NCBI RefSeq assembly: GCF_043555885.1
Contig: NZ_JBIGHX010000003.1
Span: 496,001 to 560,000, forward strand
From: Pelomonas lactea
Lineage (GTDB): Bacteria; Pseudomonadota; Gammaproteobacteria; Burkholderiales; Burkholderiaceae_C
Length of the DNA stretch: 64,000 bases
Direction of reading: 5' to 3'
The position numbers and the translations under genes were made by a program. The first letter of the stretch is position 1; each line of letters begins with the position of its first letter. The notes under the pieces were generated by a model. It was not told where the DNA came from, searched no databases, and saw only the letters and a program-made list of their open reading frames with translations. Below, in pieces: positions 17,210 through 24,171 of this stretch.

Positions 17210-17821
17210 ATGCACAACGAAACCAAACTCATCGCCGGTGGCATGACGATGCTGAGCGTCGCCACCAGCATCCTGGTGGTGGTGCCCTATATGACGGTCC
17301 GGGACGTGAAGGCGCCGGAAGGGCTCAAGCCCTACACCAGCACCGAGCTGCGTGGCCGCCAGGTCTACATCGCCAACGGCTGCGTCTACTGCCATTCCCA
17401 GCAGCCGCGTGCCAAGAGCTTCGCACCTGACACCGCCCGAGGCTGGGGGCGCGCCAGCGTCGCGGCGGACTATGCCTACGACACGCCGCACCTGCTGGGC
17501 ACGATGCGTACCGGCCCCGATCTGTTCAACATCGGCGCACGTCAGCCCAGCGACCAGTGGCATCTTGGCCACCTCTACCAGCCACGGGCCTATGTGCAGG
17601 GCAGCGTCATGCCGAGCTACCCCTATCTGTTCGACGTCAAGGTCAAGCTCGACAGCGGTGACGTCGAGGTCAAGCTGCCACCCGGTTACGCCCCGCCGGG
17701 CAAGTTCGTCGCCGCCAACCGCGATGCGCTGGATCTGGTGGCCTATCTCAAGGCCCTCAACCACAGCTATCCGGTGCTGGAGGCGCCCATGCCCGCAGCC
17801 TCGGCCGCCGCCAAGCCTTGA
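17210..17821 (+). CDS. CcoO-like membrane-anchored monohaem cytochrome c subunit
   Basis: 203 residues: an N-terminal membrane anchor (about residues 10-28), then the haem motif NGCVYCHSQ (Cys58, Cys61, His62) and the axial methionine in GSVMPSYP (Met134). RTGPDLFNIGAR and QWHLGHLYQPRAYV also match CcoO of cbb3 oxidases. It follows the CcoN-like subunit by 10 bases and should be its electron-transfer partner. The periplasmic domain is close to the usual CcoO length. It feeds electrons to the catalytic subunit whether the acceptor is oxygen or NO. Confidence 0.87.
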   Translation: MHNETKLIAGGMTMLSVATSILVVVPYMTVRDVKAPEGLKPYTSTELRGRQVYIANGCVYCHSQQPRAKSFAPDTARGWGRASVAADYAYDTPHLLGTMRTGPDLFNIGARQPSDQWHLGHLYQPRAYVQGSVMPSYPYLFDVKVKLDSGDVEVKLPPGYAPPGKFVAANRDALDLVAYLKALNHSYPVLEAPMPAASAAAKP

Positions 17822-17836
17822 TCGACAGGAGCCGAC

Positions 17837-18433
17837 ATGACACCCGATCCTCAAATCTCGGCGCAACAGCAGCGCGAAAACCCCGACCCCCATGAGCAGA
17901 CGCAGCCCGTTCCCTGGCCGCTGATCATGCTGGTGGCGCTGCTGTTTGCGTTCGGCATCGCCTACATCAGCCAAGCGGACATCGAAAGCCCGGCGGCCTG
18001 GGGAGATGGCCGACAGGCGGCCGAGCTCAGCGGTAGCAAGGGCAGGGGGGCCGCGAAGGCAGACGGTGCTGCGCTGTTCGCCTCACTGTGCGCGGCCTGC
18101 CATCAGGCCAATGGCCAGGGCTTGCCGGGCGTGTTCCCGCCGCTCGCCGGCAGCGAGTGGGTCAGTGGCAAGGACAGCACGGCCTCCGCCATCGTGCTCC
18201 ACGGCATCACGGGCAATCTGTCGGTGAAGGGCAGCAGCTACAACGGCGCGATGCCTGCGTTCGGTGGCCAGTTGAGTGACGAGCAGGTTGCGGCGGTGCT
18301 GACCTATGTGCGCTCCCAATGGGGGAACAGCGCTGCGGCTGTCAGCGCCGAGACCGTGGCGCAAGTGCGCGAGGCGCACAAGGAGCGCACGACCCCCTTC
18401 ACCGGTGACAAGGATCTGCCACCCCACGATTGA
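17837..18433 (+). CDS. Membrane-anchored monohaem cytochrome c, CcoP-like third subunit
   Basis: 198 residues with a proline-rich cytoplasmic N-terminus, one membrane helix (about residues 28-46) and one class I haem domain: CAACH (Cys85, Cys88, His89), with axial Met in NGAMPAFGG. True CcoP has two haems; this has one and a hydrophilic C-terminal tail (residues 165-198). It lies 15 bases after the CcoO-like gene, so a CcoN-CcoO-cytochrome c complex with two haems c in total is likely. This would be a reduced cbb3 architecture. The subunit assignment rests on position and topology. Confidence 0.82.
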   Translation: MTPDPQISAQQQRENPDPHEQTQPVPWPLIMLVALLFAFGIAYISQADIESPAAWGDGRQAAELSGSKGRGAAKADGAALFASLCAACHQANGQGLPGVFPPLAGSEWVSGKDSTASAIVLHGITGNLSVKGSSYNGAMPAFGGQLSDEQVAAVLTYVRSQWGNSAAAVSAETVAQVREAHKERTTPFTGDKDLPPHD

Positions 18434-18465
18434 TTGGATCGCCCACGGGGCGACATGGAGTTTGA

Positions 18466-18488
18466 CTGATGTATTGCGAATGTATTTA
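18466..18488. promoter_or_regulatory. Weak NsrR-like element before the truncated haemoglobin
   Basis: CTGATGTATTG and GAATGTATTTA separated by one base match the NsrR palindrome at about 15 of 22 positions, the core being GATGTATT. It overlaps the start codon of a possible 48-residue ORF at 18469. Either it is an internal operator for the haemoglobin genes or the resemblance is accidental. Confidence 0.3.
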
Positions 18489-18615
18489 TGAAGGCGGCAC
18501 GCGCTGCGATATCGAGTTTGCTCAGGAGGAAAAGGGTGGCCGGCGCGAGTCCTGGTTCGGCGTGTTTCTGGCCGTCGCGCTGGCCCTGAGTGCCGCGCAG
18601 GCCTTTGGAGCCTGA
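18469..18615 (+). CDS. Possible 48-residue Cys-rich single-helix protein
   Basis: A small ORF fills the gap between the cytochrome c gene and the haemoglobin gene. It begins MYCECIYEGGTRCDIEF, with three cysteines in the first 13 residues, and ends in one hydrophobic helix (WFGVFLAVALALSAAQAFGA). A GGAG Shine-Dalgarno lies 8 bases before the ATG, and the stop is one base before the haemoglobin ATG (TGACATG), as in coupled genes. A CcoQ-like or metal-binding accessory of the oxidase is conceivable. The start overlaps an NsrR-like element, so it may instead be untranslated leader. I do not recognise a family. Confidence 0.45.
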   Translation: MYCECIYEGGTRCDIEFAQEEKGGRRESWFGVFLAVALALSAAQAFGA

Positions 18616-18616
18616 C

Positions 18617-19063
18617 ATGGCCAACCTGGATGCGGAACTCCTGGAGGCGGTGGACCGCCCGGCGCTGCGCCGCCTGGTCGGAGCGTTCTATGACGACGTG
18701 CAGCAGGACGATCTGCTCGGTCCGGTCTTCGCAGCCGCCATCCCGCCGGCCGCCTGGGATGCGCATCTGGAACGCATGACGGACTTCTGGAGCACCGTGA
18801 TGCTGGGCACCCGCAGCTTCAGGGGCAATGTATTCCAGAAGCATGTCGCGCTTGCGGAGATCGCCGATGTGAGGCCGGCGCATTTCCTGCGGTGGGTCTC
18901 GCTGTGGAACGCCAACACTTCAAAGCTGTTCCCCGGGCCTGTTGCCGACGAGTTGCAGCTCACCGCTCAGGGCATAGGCCGCAACCTGTTCTACGGCTTC
19001 TTCCAGCAGTTCGCCCGTTTCATCGTCGTGGACGGCGTCGCCGTCGACTACGAGGCGGTGTAG
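18617..19063 (+). CDS. Group III truncated haemoglobin
   Basis: 148-residue soluble globin of the short 2-over-2 type. Helix signatures include LVGAFYDDVQQDDLLGPVF, then WDAHLERMTDFWSTVMLG. The proximal histidine region reads QKHVALAEI, followed by PAHFLRWVSLW, the pattern of group III proteins such as Campylobacter Ctb. These globins bind oxygen and NO and are linked to nitrosative stress. Its place after the oxidase genes, one base after a possible small ORF, and under likely NsrR control supports NO binding or dioxygenation. The ATG at 18617 is preferred over an upstream GTG at 18590. Confidence 0.85.
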   Translation: MANLDAELLEAVDRPALRRLVGAFYDDVQQDDLLGPVFAAAIPPAAWDAHLERMTDFWSTVMLGTRSFRGNVFQKHVALAEIADVRPAHFLRWVSLWNANTSKLFPGPVADELQLTAQGIGRNLFYGFFQQFARFIVVDGVAVDYEAV

Positions 19064-19075
19064 GCGGGCCGCGCC

Positions 19076-19702
19076 ATGCAGGGTCGCCTGGGGATCACGC
19101 TGCTGGCCTGCGCGCTACTGCTGGCCGCCTTCGTGACCGCCGTGGGTCGACTCACTGCAGGGTTCGAGCATTGGACCTTTGAAGGGCTGCGTCGTCAGGC
19201 TGCTGCCAACGGCGAGATGCATTTCCCGGCGATGGAACTCATCGACTCGTCCGGCCGACCGCTGCGTTTTCAAGCCGGTGGCAATGGACAGGTGATGCTG
19301 GTGGACTTCATCTACACGAGCTGTGAGTCGGTCTGCCAGTCACTCGGCGTGGAGTTATTTCAGGCGCAGCAGCAGATTCAGCAGGATGCATCGGGTGTTC
19401 GCCTGTTGTCCGTGTCCGTCGACCCGTTGCGAGACACGCCGCCAGCATTGACCGCCTACGGCAAGCGTCACCGGGCGGACGAGCGGCTGTGGACCCTCGC
19501 CGCACCAGGAACCGCAGACGATGGGCAGCAGGCGCGTCGAAAACTGGGTGTGATCGCCGTGGCCGATGGTTCCGGCGGGTTTGCTCACAACGGCGCATTG
19601 CACGTCGTCGATCGCAGCGGCCGGCTGGCTGGCATCTTCGACACCACCGAGTGGCAGCGCGCGCTGGCACTGGCGAAGCAGCTTGACGAGGCGCGGCCAT
19701 GA
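19076..19702 (+). CDS. SCO1/SenC-family copper chaperone
   Basis: 208-residue thioredoxin-fold protein with an N-terminal membrane anchor (about residues 5-24). The copper site is CESVC (Cys83 and Cys87) together with a distal histidine (His171 in AHNGALHVVD). SCO proteins deliver copper to haem-copper oxidases and sometimes to nitrite or nitrous oxide reductases. VDFIYTSC and SVSVDPLRDTP match the family. It follows the haemoglobin by 12 bases and overlaps the next gene by 4. The CuB centre of the upstream CcoN-like protein is the obvious client. Confidence 0.86.
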   Translation: MQGRLGITLLACALLLAAFVTAVGRLTAGFEHWTFEGLRRQAAANGEMHFPAMELIDSSGRPLRFQAGGNGQVMLVDFIYTSCESVCQSLGVELFQAQQQIQQDASGVRLLSVSVDPLRDTPPALTAYGKRHRADERLWTLAAPGTADDGQQARRKLGVIAVADGSGGFAHNGALHVVDRSGRLAGIFDTTEWQRALALAKQLDEARP

Positions 19703-20256
19703 AGAGGTCTGGCGGTCTCGGTTTGTTGCTGCTGCTCGTACTCCTTTGCCTGCCCGAAGTGCGTGCCTGGATGGAGAGCCGAATGAGCCTGCATATGGCC
19801 TTGGAGCTGCCGCTGCTCTTCTTCGCCGGTTGGCTGATTGGCAGCGTTGCTCCCCGCCGCTGGCCATTTCTGGCGCGTGTCGATGCCAGTGGACTGTTCT
19901 CAGCGACCACGGCCTCCTGCATATTGGCGCTGTGGATGGTGCCTGCCGCGTTGGATATGGCGGTGCTGGATCCTGCTGCCGCACTGCTGAAGTACGGGAT
20001 GTGGGTGTTGGCAGGGGGCGTGCTCCAAACGGCACGCTCTCGCTTCACGCCCGTCATCGCTGCCTTTTTCTTGGCAAACGCGGGCTGGATGACCGCATCG
20101 GCAGGGTTGCTCTACCTGGATGCTGAGCAGCAGCTGTGTGTCAACTACCTCGTCGACGACCAACGAACGACCGGGTTCGCGCTGATCGCCTGGGGCATGG
20201 CGCTCGGCGCGTGGGCCTTGAACGCGCTGCGTCCACTTGTTGTCGACACGCGGTGA
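19699..20256 (+). CDS. Polytopic membrane protein of unknown function
   Basis: 185 residues with about five membrane segments. The first hydrophobic stretch (LGLLLLLVLLCLPEVRA) may be a signal anchor, followed by SLHMALELPLLFFAGWLIG, which carries a His-Met pair near the membrane. It is coupled to the SCO gene by a 4-base ATGA overlap and closes the nnrS-oxidase-haemoglobin-SCO run. Such a position suggests a role in copper delivery or oxidase assembly, perhaps CtaG-like, but I cannot place it in a family. Behind it, 283 bases carry no gene, only two inverted repeats: 20377-20400, without a T-run, and 20403-20424 with arms ATTGGAAC/GTTCCAAT. Confidence 0.7.
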   Translation: MKRSGGLGLLLLLVLLCLPEVRAWMESRMSLHMALELPLLFFAGWLIGSVAPRRWPFLARVDASGLFSATTASCILALWMVPAALDMAVLDPAAALLKYGMWVLAGGVLQTARSRFTPVIAAFFLANAGWMTASAGLLYLDAEQQLCVNYLVDDQRTTGFALIAWGMALGAWALNALRPLVVDTR

Positions 20257-20539
20257 GCCTCAAGTCTCGAAGACAGGTGCCCGCTCCGACGCGTTGACTT
20301 GAATATCGGCAAGGCGGCAGCGCGGTAAAGGAACCAGCACCGATAGCAGCGATCGGCGTATGCGCCTGCCGATGCCCGCCCGCGGGCCAACGCGCGGGCG
20401 CAATTGGAACTCAATGGTTCCAATGGGCGATGTCAGCGCCAGCCGGGTCCTGCAAAGTACGTGCAGCCAAGGCGCTCGCAACGGGCGCCCGGCAAGCTGA
20501 CAGCGTCGCGTGGCGCGCTGTCACCAGTGAACGCAAGAC

Positions 20540-21403
20540 ATGGGTAAAAAGATGCATAGGTCAAGAATCTTTAAAGGTCTGCTGGTCGCCGGATGCGCCG
20601 CGGCCAGTCTGGGTGTCCACGCTGTGCCTGTTCCTGGCGTCTGGGTTGACGCCAAGCCTGGCGGCAACGGGAGCCTGACTCAGGGTGGAGGTGACTGGTA
20701 CCGAAGCGCAACCATCGACTTGCTGGACAAGTACGGCAACCAGGCGACGTCCTTCGGCAGCCTGGCGGACGGCTCCTTGCATTCGATGTCCTTCTCCACC
20801 CCCAACCAACCTGCGAGCTGCAATTGGAAGTTGGGGACAGGCCCTTGCAATCCATCCGCAGCCACCTCCAGCGTGACCTTCCGAGACAAGCTTGTCTTCG
20901 ACGGCAGCAAACTCAAGGAGCCAGGCGTCATCAAATGGAAGTTCACCATCGACGGCAGCGAAGACGACGGCCCCGGGGGCTATAGCCGAAGCAATGCCTG
21001 GGCGCAGTTTGGAGCGTCGATCGGGTTGACCGCATCGAACCTCAATTGGCACTACGTGCAAAACGGCGACACCATTGCAGGCGAGATCATGATGCCGGGC
21101 GGGCCGGAGTCCACGCTCGAACTGTGGGTGACGGCCGGCCTCGCGACCTATGCCTATCACGGCGGTTCAGCGGACTACTCGCACACTGCCCGCTTCAGTT
21201 GGGACCTTCCGGCCGGCCTGACCTACTGGAGCCAATCCGGTGTGTTCATGGCCGACCATCCCCCGGTCCCCAGCGTCCCCGAGCCATCCAGCCTCGCACT
21301 CGTCTCAGCCGGCCTTCTCGCCATTTGCTTTCGAGTTCGTCGAACGAAGCAGGTTCAACGGCCTGAGCGGAACGCCACCGTAGCCCACGTTGCCCGTCGC
21401 TGA
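20540..21403 (+). CDS. PEP-CTERM sorting-domain exported protein
   Basis: 287 residues with a signal peptide (residues 1-28) and a low-complexity beta-rich body. The C-terminal sorting signal is SVPEPSSLALVSAGLL followed by a basic RVRRTK stretch. PEP-CTERM proteins are exported and processed by exosortase, often with extracellular polysaccharide. A tail of some 20 residues after the basic stretch is unusual, since most end soon after it. The body is not recognised. An 8-bp inverted repeat with arms ATTGGAAC and GTTCCAAT (20403-20424) lies 115 bases upstream and may be an operator. It stands alone between the NO island and an IS element. Confidence 0.8.
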   Translation: MGKKMHRSRIFKGLLVAGCAAASLGVHAVPVPGVWVDAKPGGNGSLTQGGGDWYRSATIDLLDKYGNQATSFGSLADGSLHSMSFSTPNQPASCNWKLGTGPCNPSAATSSVTFRDKLVFDGSKLKEPGVIKWKFTIDGSEDDGPGGYSRSNAWAQFGASIGLTASNLNWHYVQNGDTIAGEIMMPGGPESTLELWVTAGLATYAYHGGSADYSHTARFSWDLPAGLTYWSQSGVFMADHPPVPSVPEPSSLALVSAGLLAICFRVRRTKQVQRPERNATVAHVARR

Positions 21404-21584
21404 CAAGCGCCGAACGCACACAGGCCGGTATGAAGCGGGCAGCGCATCCTGTTGGGACTCTTCAATTTCGGCATCGTCCAGGAAGTACGCCGGCGGGCTG
21501 GACGCTGCAGTCTGGCCAGGGCGCTGGCGAAGCGACGAGGCGTTCTGAACCGCCCCGGGTTCTGCGGAGGCCCGTTGGTTTAAG

Positions 21585-22528
21585 TCAGACGGTCGCGGCC
21601 TGACCAGCGCGTTGTCGATGGTAGTTGGCCTCGAACTCGGCCGGCGGGATGTAGCCCAGCGGCTCCATCAATCGATGGTGGTTGAACCAAGCCACCCATT
21701 CCAGCGTTGCCAGCTCCACCGCCTGCTTGGTCTTCCACGGCCGGCGCCGGTGGATCACCTCGGCCTTGTAGAGCCCGTTGATGGTCTCGGCCAGGGCGTT
21801 GTCGTAGCTGTCGCCCTTCGAGCCCACTGACGGTTCGATGCCGGCTTCGGCCAGCCGCTCGCTGTAGCGAATGGACAGGTATTGCGAACCCCTGTCGGAG
21901 TGGTGCGTCAGGCTGCCGTCGTCGGACGGCTTGCGGTCATACAGCGCCTGCTCCAGCGCGTCGAGCACGAACTCGGTGTGCATCGAACTGCTCTGGCGCT
22001 AGCCCACGATGCGCCGACTGAACACGTCCACCACGAACGCCACGTAGACCCAGCCCTGCCAAGTCGAGACGTAGGTGAAGTCTGAGACCCAGAGCTGGTT
22101 GGGCTGCTCGGCGCGGAGCTGCCGGTTGACCCGGTCCAGCGGGCATGGCGCCTTGGGGTCGGGGACGGTGGTGCGCACCGCCTTGCCTCGGCGCACACCC
22201 TGCAGGCCTTGCTGACGCATCAATCGCTCGACAGTGCAGCGCGCCACCGCCACACCCTCGCGGTTGAGCTGACGCCAGACCTTGTCAGCCCCGTACACCT
22301 GGAAGTTGGCTTGCCACACGCGTTGTACCTGGGGCGCCAGGCTCGCATCGCGCTGCGCGCGACGCGAGCACAGCACCGGGCTGCGCTGACGAGCAGCATG
22401 GCGCCAATACGCTGACGGGGCGATCTGCAGAACGCGACAGATCGACTCGACCCCGAACTGCTGGCGATTCCGGTCGACGAAGGCCTTCAGGACTTGATGC
22501 GGCGGTCGAGCTCCGCCTGGGCGAAAAA
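21585..22528 (-). pseudogene. IS3-family transposase OrfB, interrupted by an in-frame TAG
   Basis: The integrase-type catalytic part is visible: NQLWVSDFTYVSTWQGWVYV (first Asp), the second Asp in THHSDRGSQY, and the Glu in DSYDNALAETINGLYKAEV, so the DDE triad is present. At 21999-22001 a TAG follows SRRIVG where the family has tryptophan (TGG), cutting the protein between the first and second catalytic Asp. OrfB is normally made as a fusion with OrfA by a minus-one shift at the T5C run (22523-22529). The upstream boundary given is that frameshift site. The single-base change suggests recent decay. Confidence 0.85.
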
Positions 22529-22810
22529 CGCGCTGGCCAGCTTCAGGATCTCGTTGGCCTTGCGCAGTTCGCGCACCTCGCGTTCGAGTTCCTTCACGCG
22601 CTGCGCCTCGTTGGTCGTCACGCCCTCGCGCACGCCGGCATCGACCTCTGCGCGCTTGACCCACTCGTTCAGCGTCTGCGGCACGCAGCCAAACTTGGGC
22701 GCGATGGACTCGATGGCCGCCCACAGCGACGGGTACTCCCCTCGGTGCTCCTGCACCATCCTCACCGCGCGCTCACGCACCTCGGGCGAGAACTTGTTCG
22801 ACTTGCTCAT
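22487..22810 (-). CDS. IS3-family transposase OrfA
   Basis: 107-residue helix-turn-helix protein (MSKSNKFSPEVRERAVRMV at the start) with a leucine-zipper-like C-terminal part (RVKELEREVRELRKANEILK). It binds the inverted repeats and forms the N-terminal part of the OrfAB transposase. The reading frame is intact and ends DRRIKS. A slippery GTTTTTC near its end supports the frameshift into OrfB. Because OrfB is broken, OrfA alone would at most act as an inhibitor of transposition. Confidence 0.88.
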   Translation of the reverse strand: MSKSNKFSPEVRERAVRMVQEHRGEYPSLWAAIESIAPKFGCVPQTLNEWVKRAEVDAGVREGVTTNEAQRVKELEREVRELRKANEILKLASAFFAQAELDRRIKS

Positions 22811-22929
22811 GGCTCAATCCTCTCAGAGTGTTGAGCCTCCTCGAAACCCGGGGCGGTTCAGTTTGATCAAAGCGAGGTTGAGTTGATCCCTTGAGGGCGA
22901 TCGGCTGTAGGAAAGTTGCGCAAGTACAA

Positions 22930-22956
22930 AAGAAAACAGCCCCTGACGGGGCTGTT
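22930..22956 (-). terminator. Intrinsic terminator downstream of tRNA-Ser
   Basis: A 9-bp stem with arms AACAGCCCC and GGGGCTGTT and a 4-base loop is followed, on the minus strand, by a T-rich run (TTTTCTTTTG). It lies about 100 bases beyond the tRNA-Ser 3' end and would stop its transcript. Confidence 0.75.
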
Positions 22957-23011
22957 GAACTTAAGACTTGCACCTGCGAAATGAACTTAAGACTTGCACC
23001 TGGTGCAAGTC
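22956..23011. repeat. Two 21-bp direct repeats with an overlapping perfect palindrome
   Basis: The same 21-base sequence (starting TGAACTTAAGACTTG) occurs at 22956-22976 and 22982-23002. The second copy runs into a perfect 10-1-10 palindrome, GACTTGCACC-T-GGTGCAAGTC, at 22991-23011. It lies between the tRNA-Ser terminator and the tRNA. It could be the remnant of an integration or transposition event at the tRNA locus. Confidence 0.7.
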
Positions 23012-23054
23012 ATCGCTTCAAGTCGCACTCAGCATTTCCACGCCTCAAGCGGGG

Positions 23055-23144
23055 TGGCGGAAGCGGTGAGATTCGAACTCACGGAAGGCTCACACCTTCG
23101 ACGGTTTTCAAGACCGTTGGATTAAACCACTCTCCCACGCTTCC
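23055..23144 (-). tRNA. tRNA-Ser (anticodon UGA)
   Basis: A 90-base class II tRNA. The acceptor stem pairs GGAAGCG at the 5' end with CGCTTCC near the 3' end, followed by discriminator G and an encoded CCA. The anticodon arm is ACGGT-CTTGAAA-ACCGT, giving UGA. The T-arm GTTCGAATC and a long variable arm typical of tRNA-Ser are present. It reads UCA-type serine codons. Confidence 0.95.
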
Positions 23145-23173
23145 GGAGGGAGTCGCATTCTAAGGGTGCCGGC

Positions 23174-23998
23174 TCAGCCGCCAGGCTTTTGCGCTTGTTC
23201 GCAGTCGACCTGGATGATTTCCCGCGATGTGCCGTCGATGCGCGCCGCCGTCAGCCGGCCGCCCCAGATGCAGCCCGTGTCCAGTCCCAGCAGCGTCGGC
23301 CGGTCCAGCAGACCCAGCGTGGACCAGTGGCCGAAGGCGATGGGTGTGTCGGCGGTGCGCCGGCCGGGCACGTCGAACCACGGCTGGTAGCCCACGGGCG
23401 CGGCACCGGTGCCGTCCTTGGTCTTCAGGTCCATGTGGCCGTCGGCCGTGCAGAAGCGCAGCCGCGTCAGCGCGTTGACGGTGACTCGCAGCCGGTCCGT
23501 GCCGGTCAGGGCGGGGTCCCAGCGGGCGGGCTCGTTGCCGTACATGGCATGCAGGAAGTCGGGCAGGGCCGGGCCGCGTAGCACCGCCTCGACCTCGGCG
23601 GCGGCGGCCAGCGTGTCGTCGCGGCTCCACTGCGGCACAACGCCAGCGTGCACCATCAGCCAGCCAGCCTCGTACACGGCCAGTCGCTGCTGGCGCAGCC
23701 ACGCCAGCAGCGCGTCGCGGTCGGGCGCCTCCAGCAATGCGGTCAGCGTGTCGCTGCGGTGCGCGGGCCGCACGCCATGCGCCACGGCGAGCAAGTGCAG
23801 GTCGTGGTTGCCCAGCAGGCAGGTGGCGGCAGCCTCCAGCGCCTGCAACCGGCGCAGCGTGGCCAGCGACTGCGGGCCGCGGTTGACGAGGTCGCCCAGC
23901 AACCACAGCCGGTCCCTCGACGGGGAGAAGTCGATGCGGGTCAGCAGGCGCTCCAGCGCATCGCAGCAACCCTGCACGTCGCCGATGAGGTAGTTCAT
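23174..23998 (-). CDS. apaH: Bis(5'-nucleosyl)-tetraphosphatase, symmetrical (ApaH)
   Basis: 274-residue cytoplasmic metallophosphoesterase that splits Ap4A to two ADP and can remove NpnN caps from RNA. The metal-binding motifs are in order: GDVQGCCD (residues 6-13), GDLVNRGP (about 35-42) and GNHDLHLL (about 63-70), with later histidines in MVHAGV and FGHWSTLG. MYGNEPARWDP is also typical of ApaH. Length matches the family. It stands alone, downstream genes being the tRNA on the same strand. Confidence 0.92.
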   Translation of the reverse strand: MNYLIGDVQGCCDALERLLTRIDFSPSRDRLWLLGDLVNRGPQSLATLRRLQALEAAATCLLGNHDLHLLAVAHGVRPAHRSDTLTALLEAPDRDALLAWLRQQRLAVYEAGWLMVHAGVVPQWSRDDTLAAAAEVEAVLRGPALPDFLHAMYGNEPARWDPALTGTDRLRVTVNALTRLRFCTADGHMDLKTKDGTGAAPVGYQPWFDVPGRRTADTPIAFGHWSTLGLLDRPTLLGLDTGCIWGGRLTAARIDGTSREIIQVDCEQAQKPGG

Positions 23999-24101
23999 CC
24001 CGTCATGCTAAACGGACTAGGGATGTCGGAATTCCTGACATGGGCGCGAAAAAATTCCGCAAGTGATCGCCAAGTGCTTGTGCCGTCAAAGAAATTAATA
24101 G

Positions 24102-24117
24102 TGGCTCGAAATTTGCA
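24102..24117 (+). promoter_or_regulatory. Sigma-54 promoter of the PEP-CTERM gene at 24172
   Basis: TGGCTCGAAATTTGCA matches the sigma-54 consensus TGGCAC-N5-TTGCA, with the invariant GG and GC exactly 10 bases apart. The predicted start of transcription leaves a leader of about 40-45 bases before the ATG at 24172. In exosortase systems some PEP-CTERM genes are controlled by the PrsK-PrsR two-component system with sigma-54, so the match is biologically sensible. Confidence 0.75.
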
Positions 24118-24171
24118 GAAGAGGCCCGCCCCAGGCTGGTGCCTGGACCCGTTTCATCTTGGAGACCTCCC

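Larger units (their letters stand above)
21546..22860 (-). mobile_element. IS3-family insertion sequence, about 1.3 kb, transposase inactivated
   Basis: Terminal inverted repeats are clear: the left end starts TGAACCGCCCCGGGTT at 21546 and the right end reads the same 16 bases on the minus strand from 22860. OrfA and OrfB are arranged as usual for IS3, with a T5C stretch for minus-one frameshifting. No perfect target duplication is obvious; GTT on both sides appears only if the left end is taken one base earlier. OrfB carries an in-frame stop, so this copy should not move by itself. It lies between a PEP-CTERM gene and tRNA-Ser. Confidence 0.88.

Noticed and set aside
20377..20400. 8-bp GC-rich hairpin after the oxidase-SCO run as a terminator
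   Set aside because: No T-run follows and its distance from the last stop is over 100 bases. It may be only chance in high-GC DNA.
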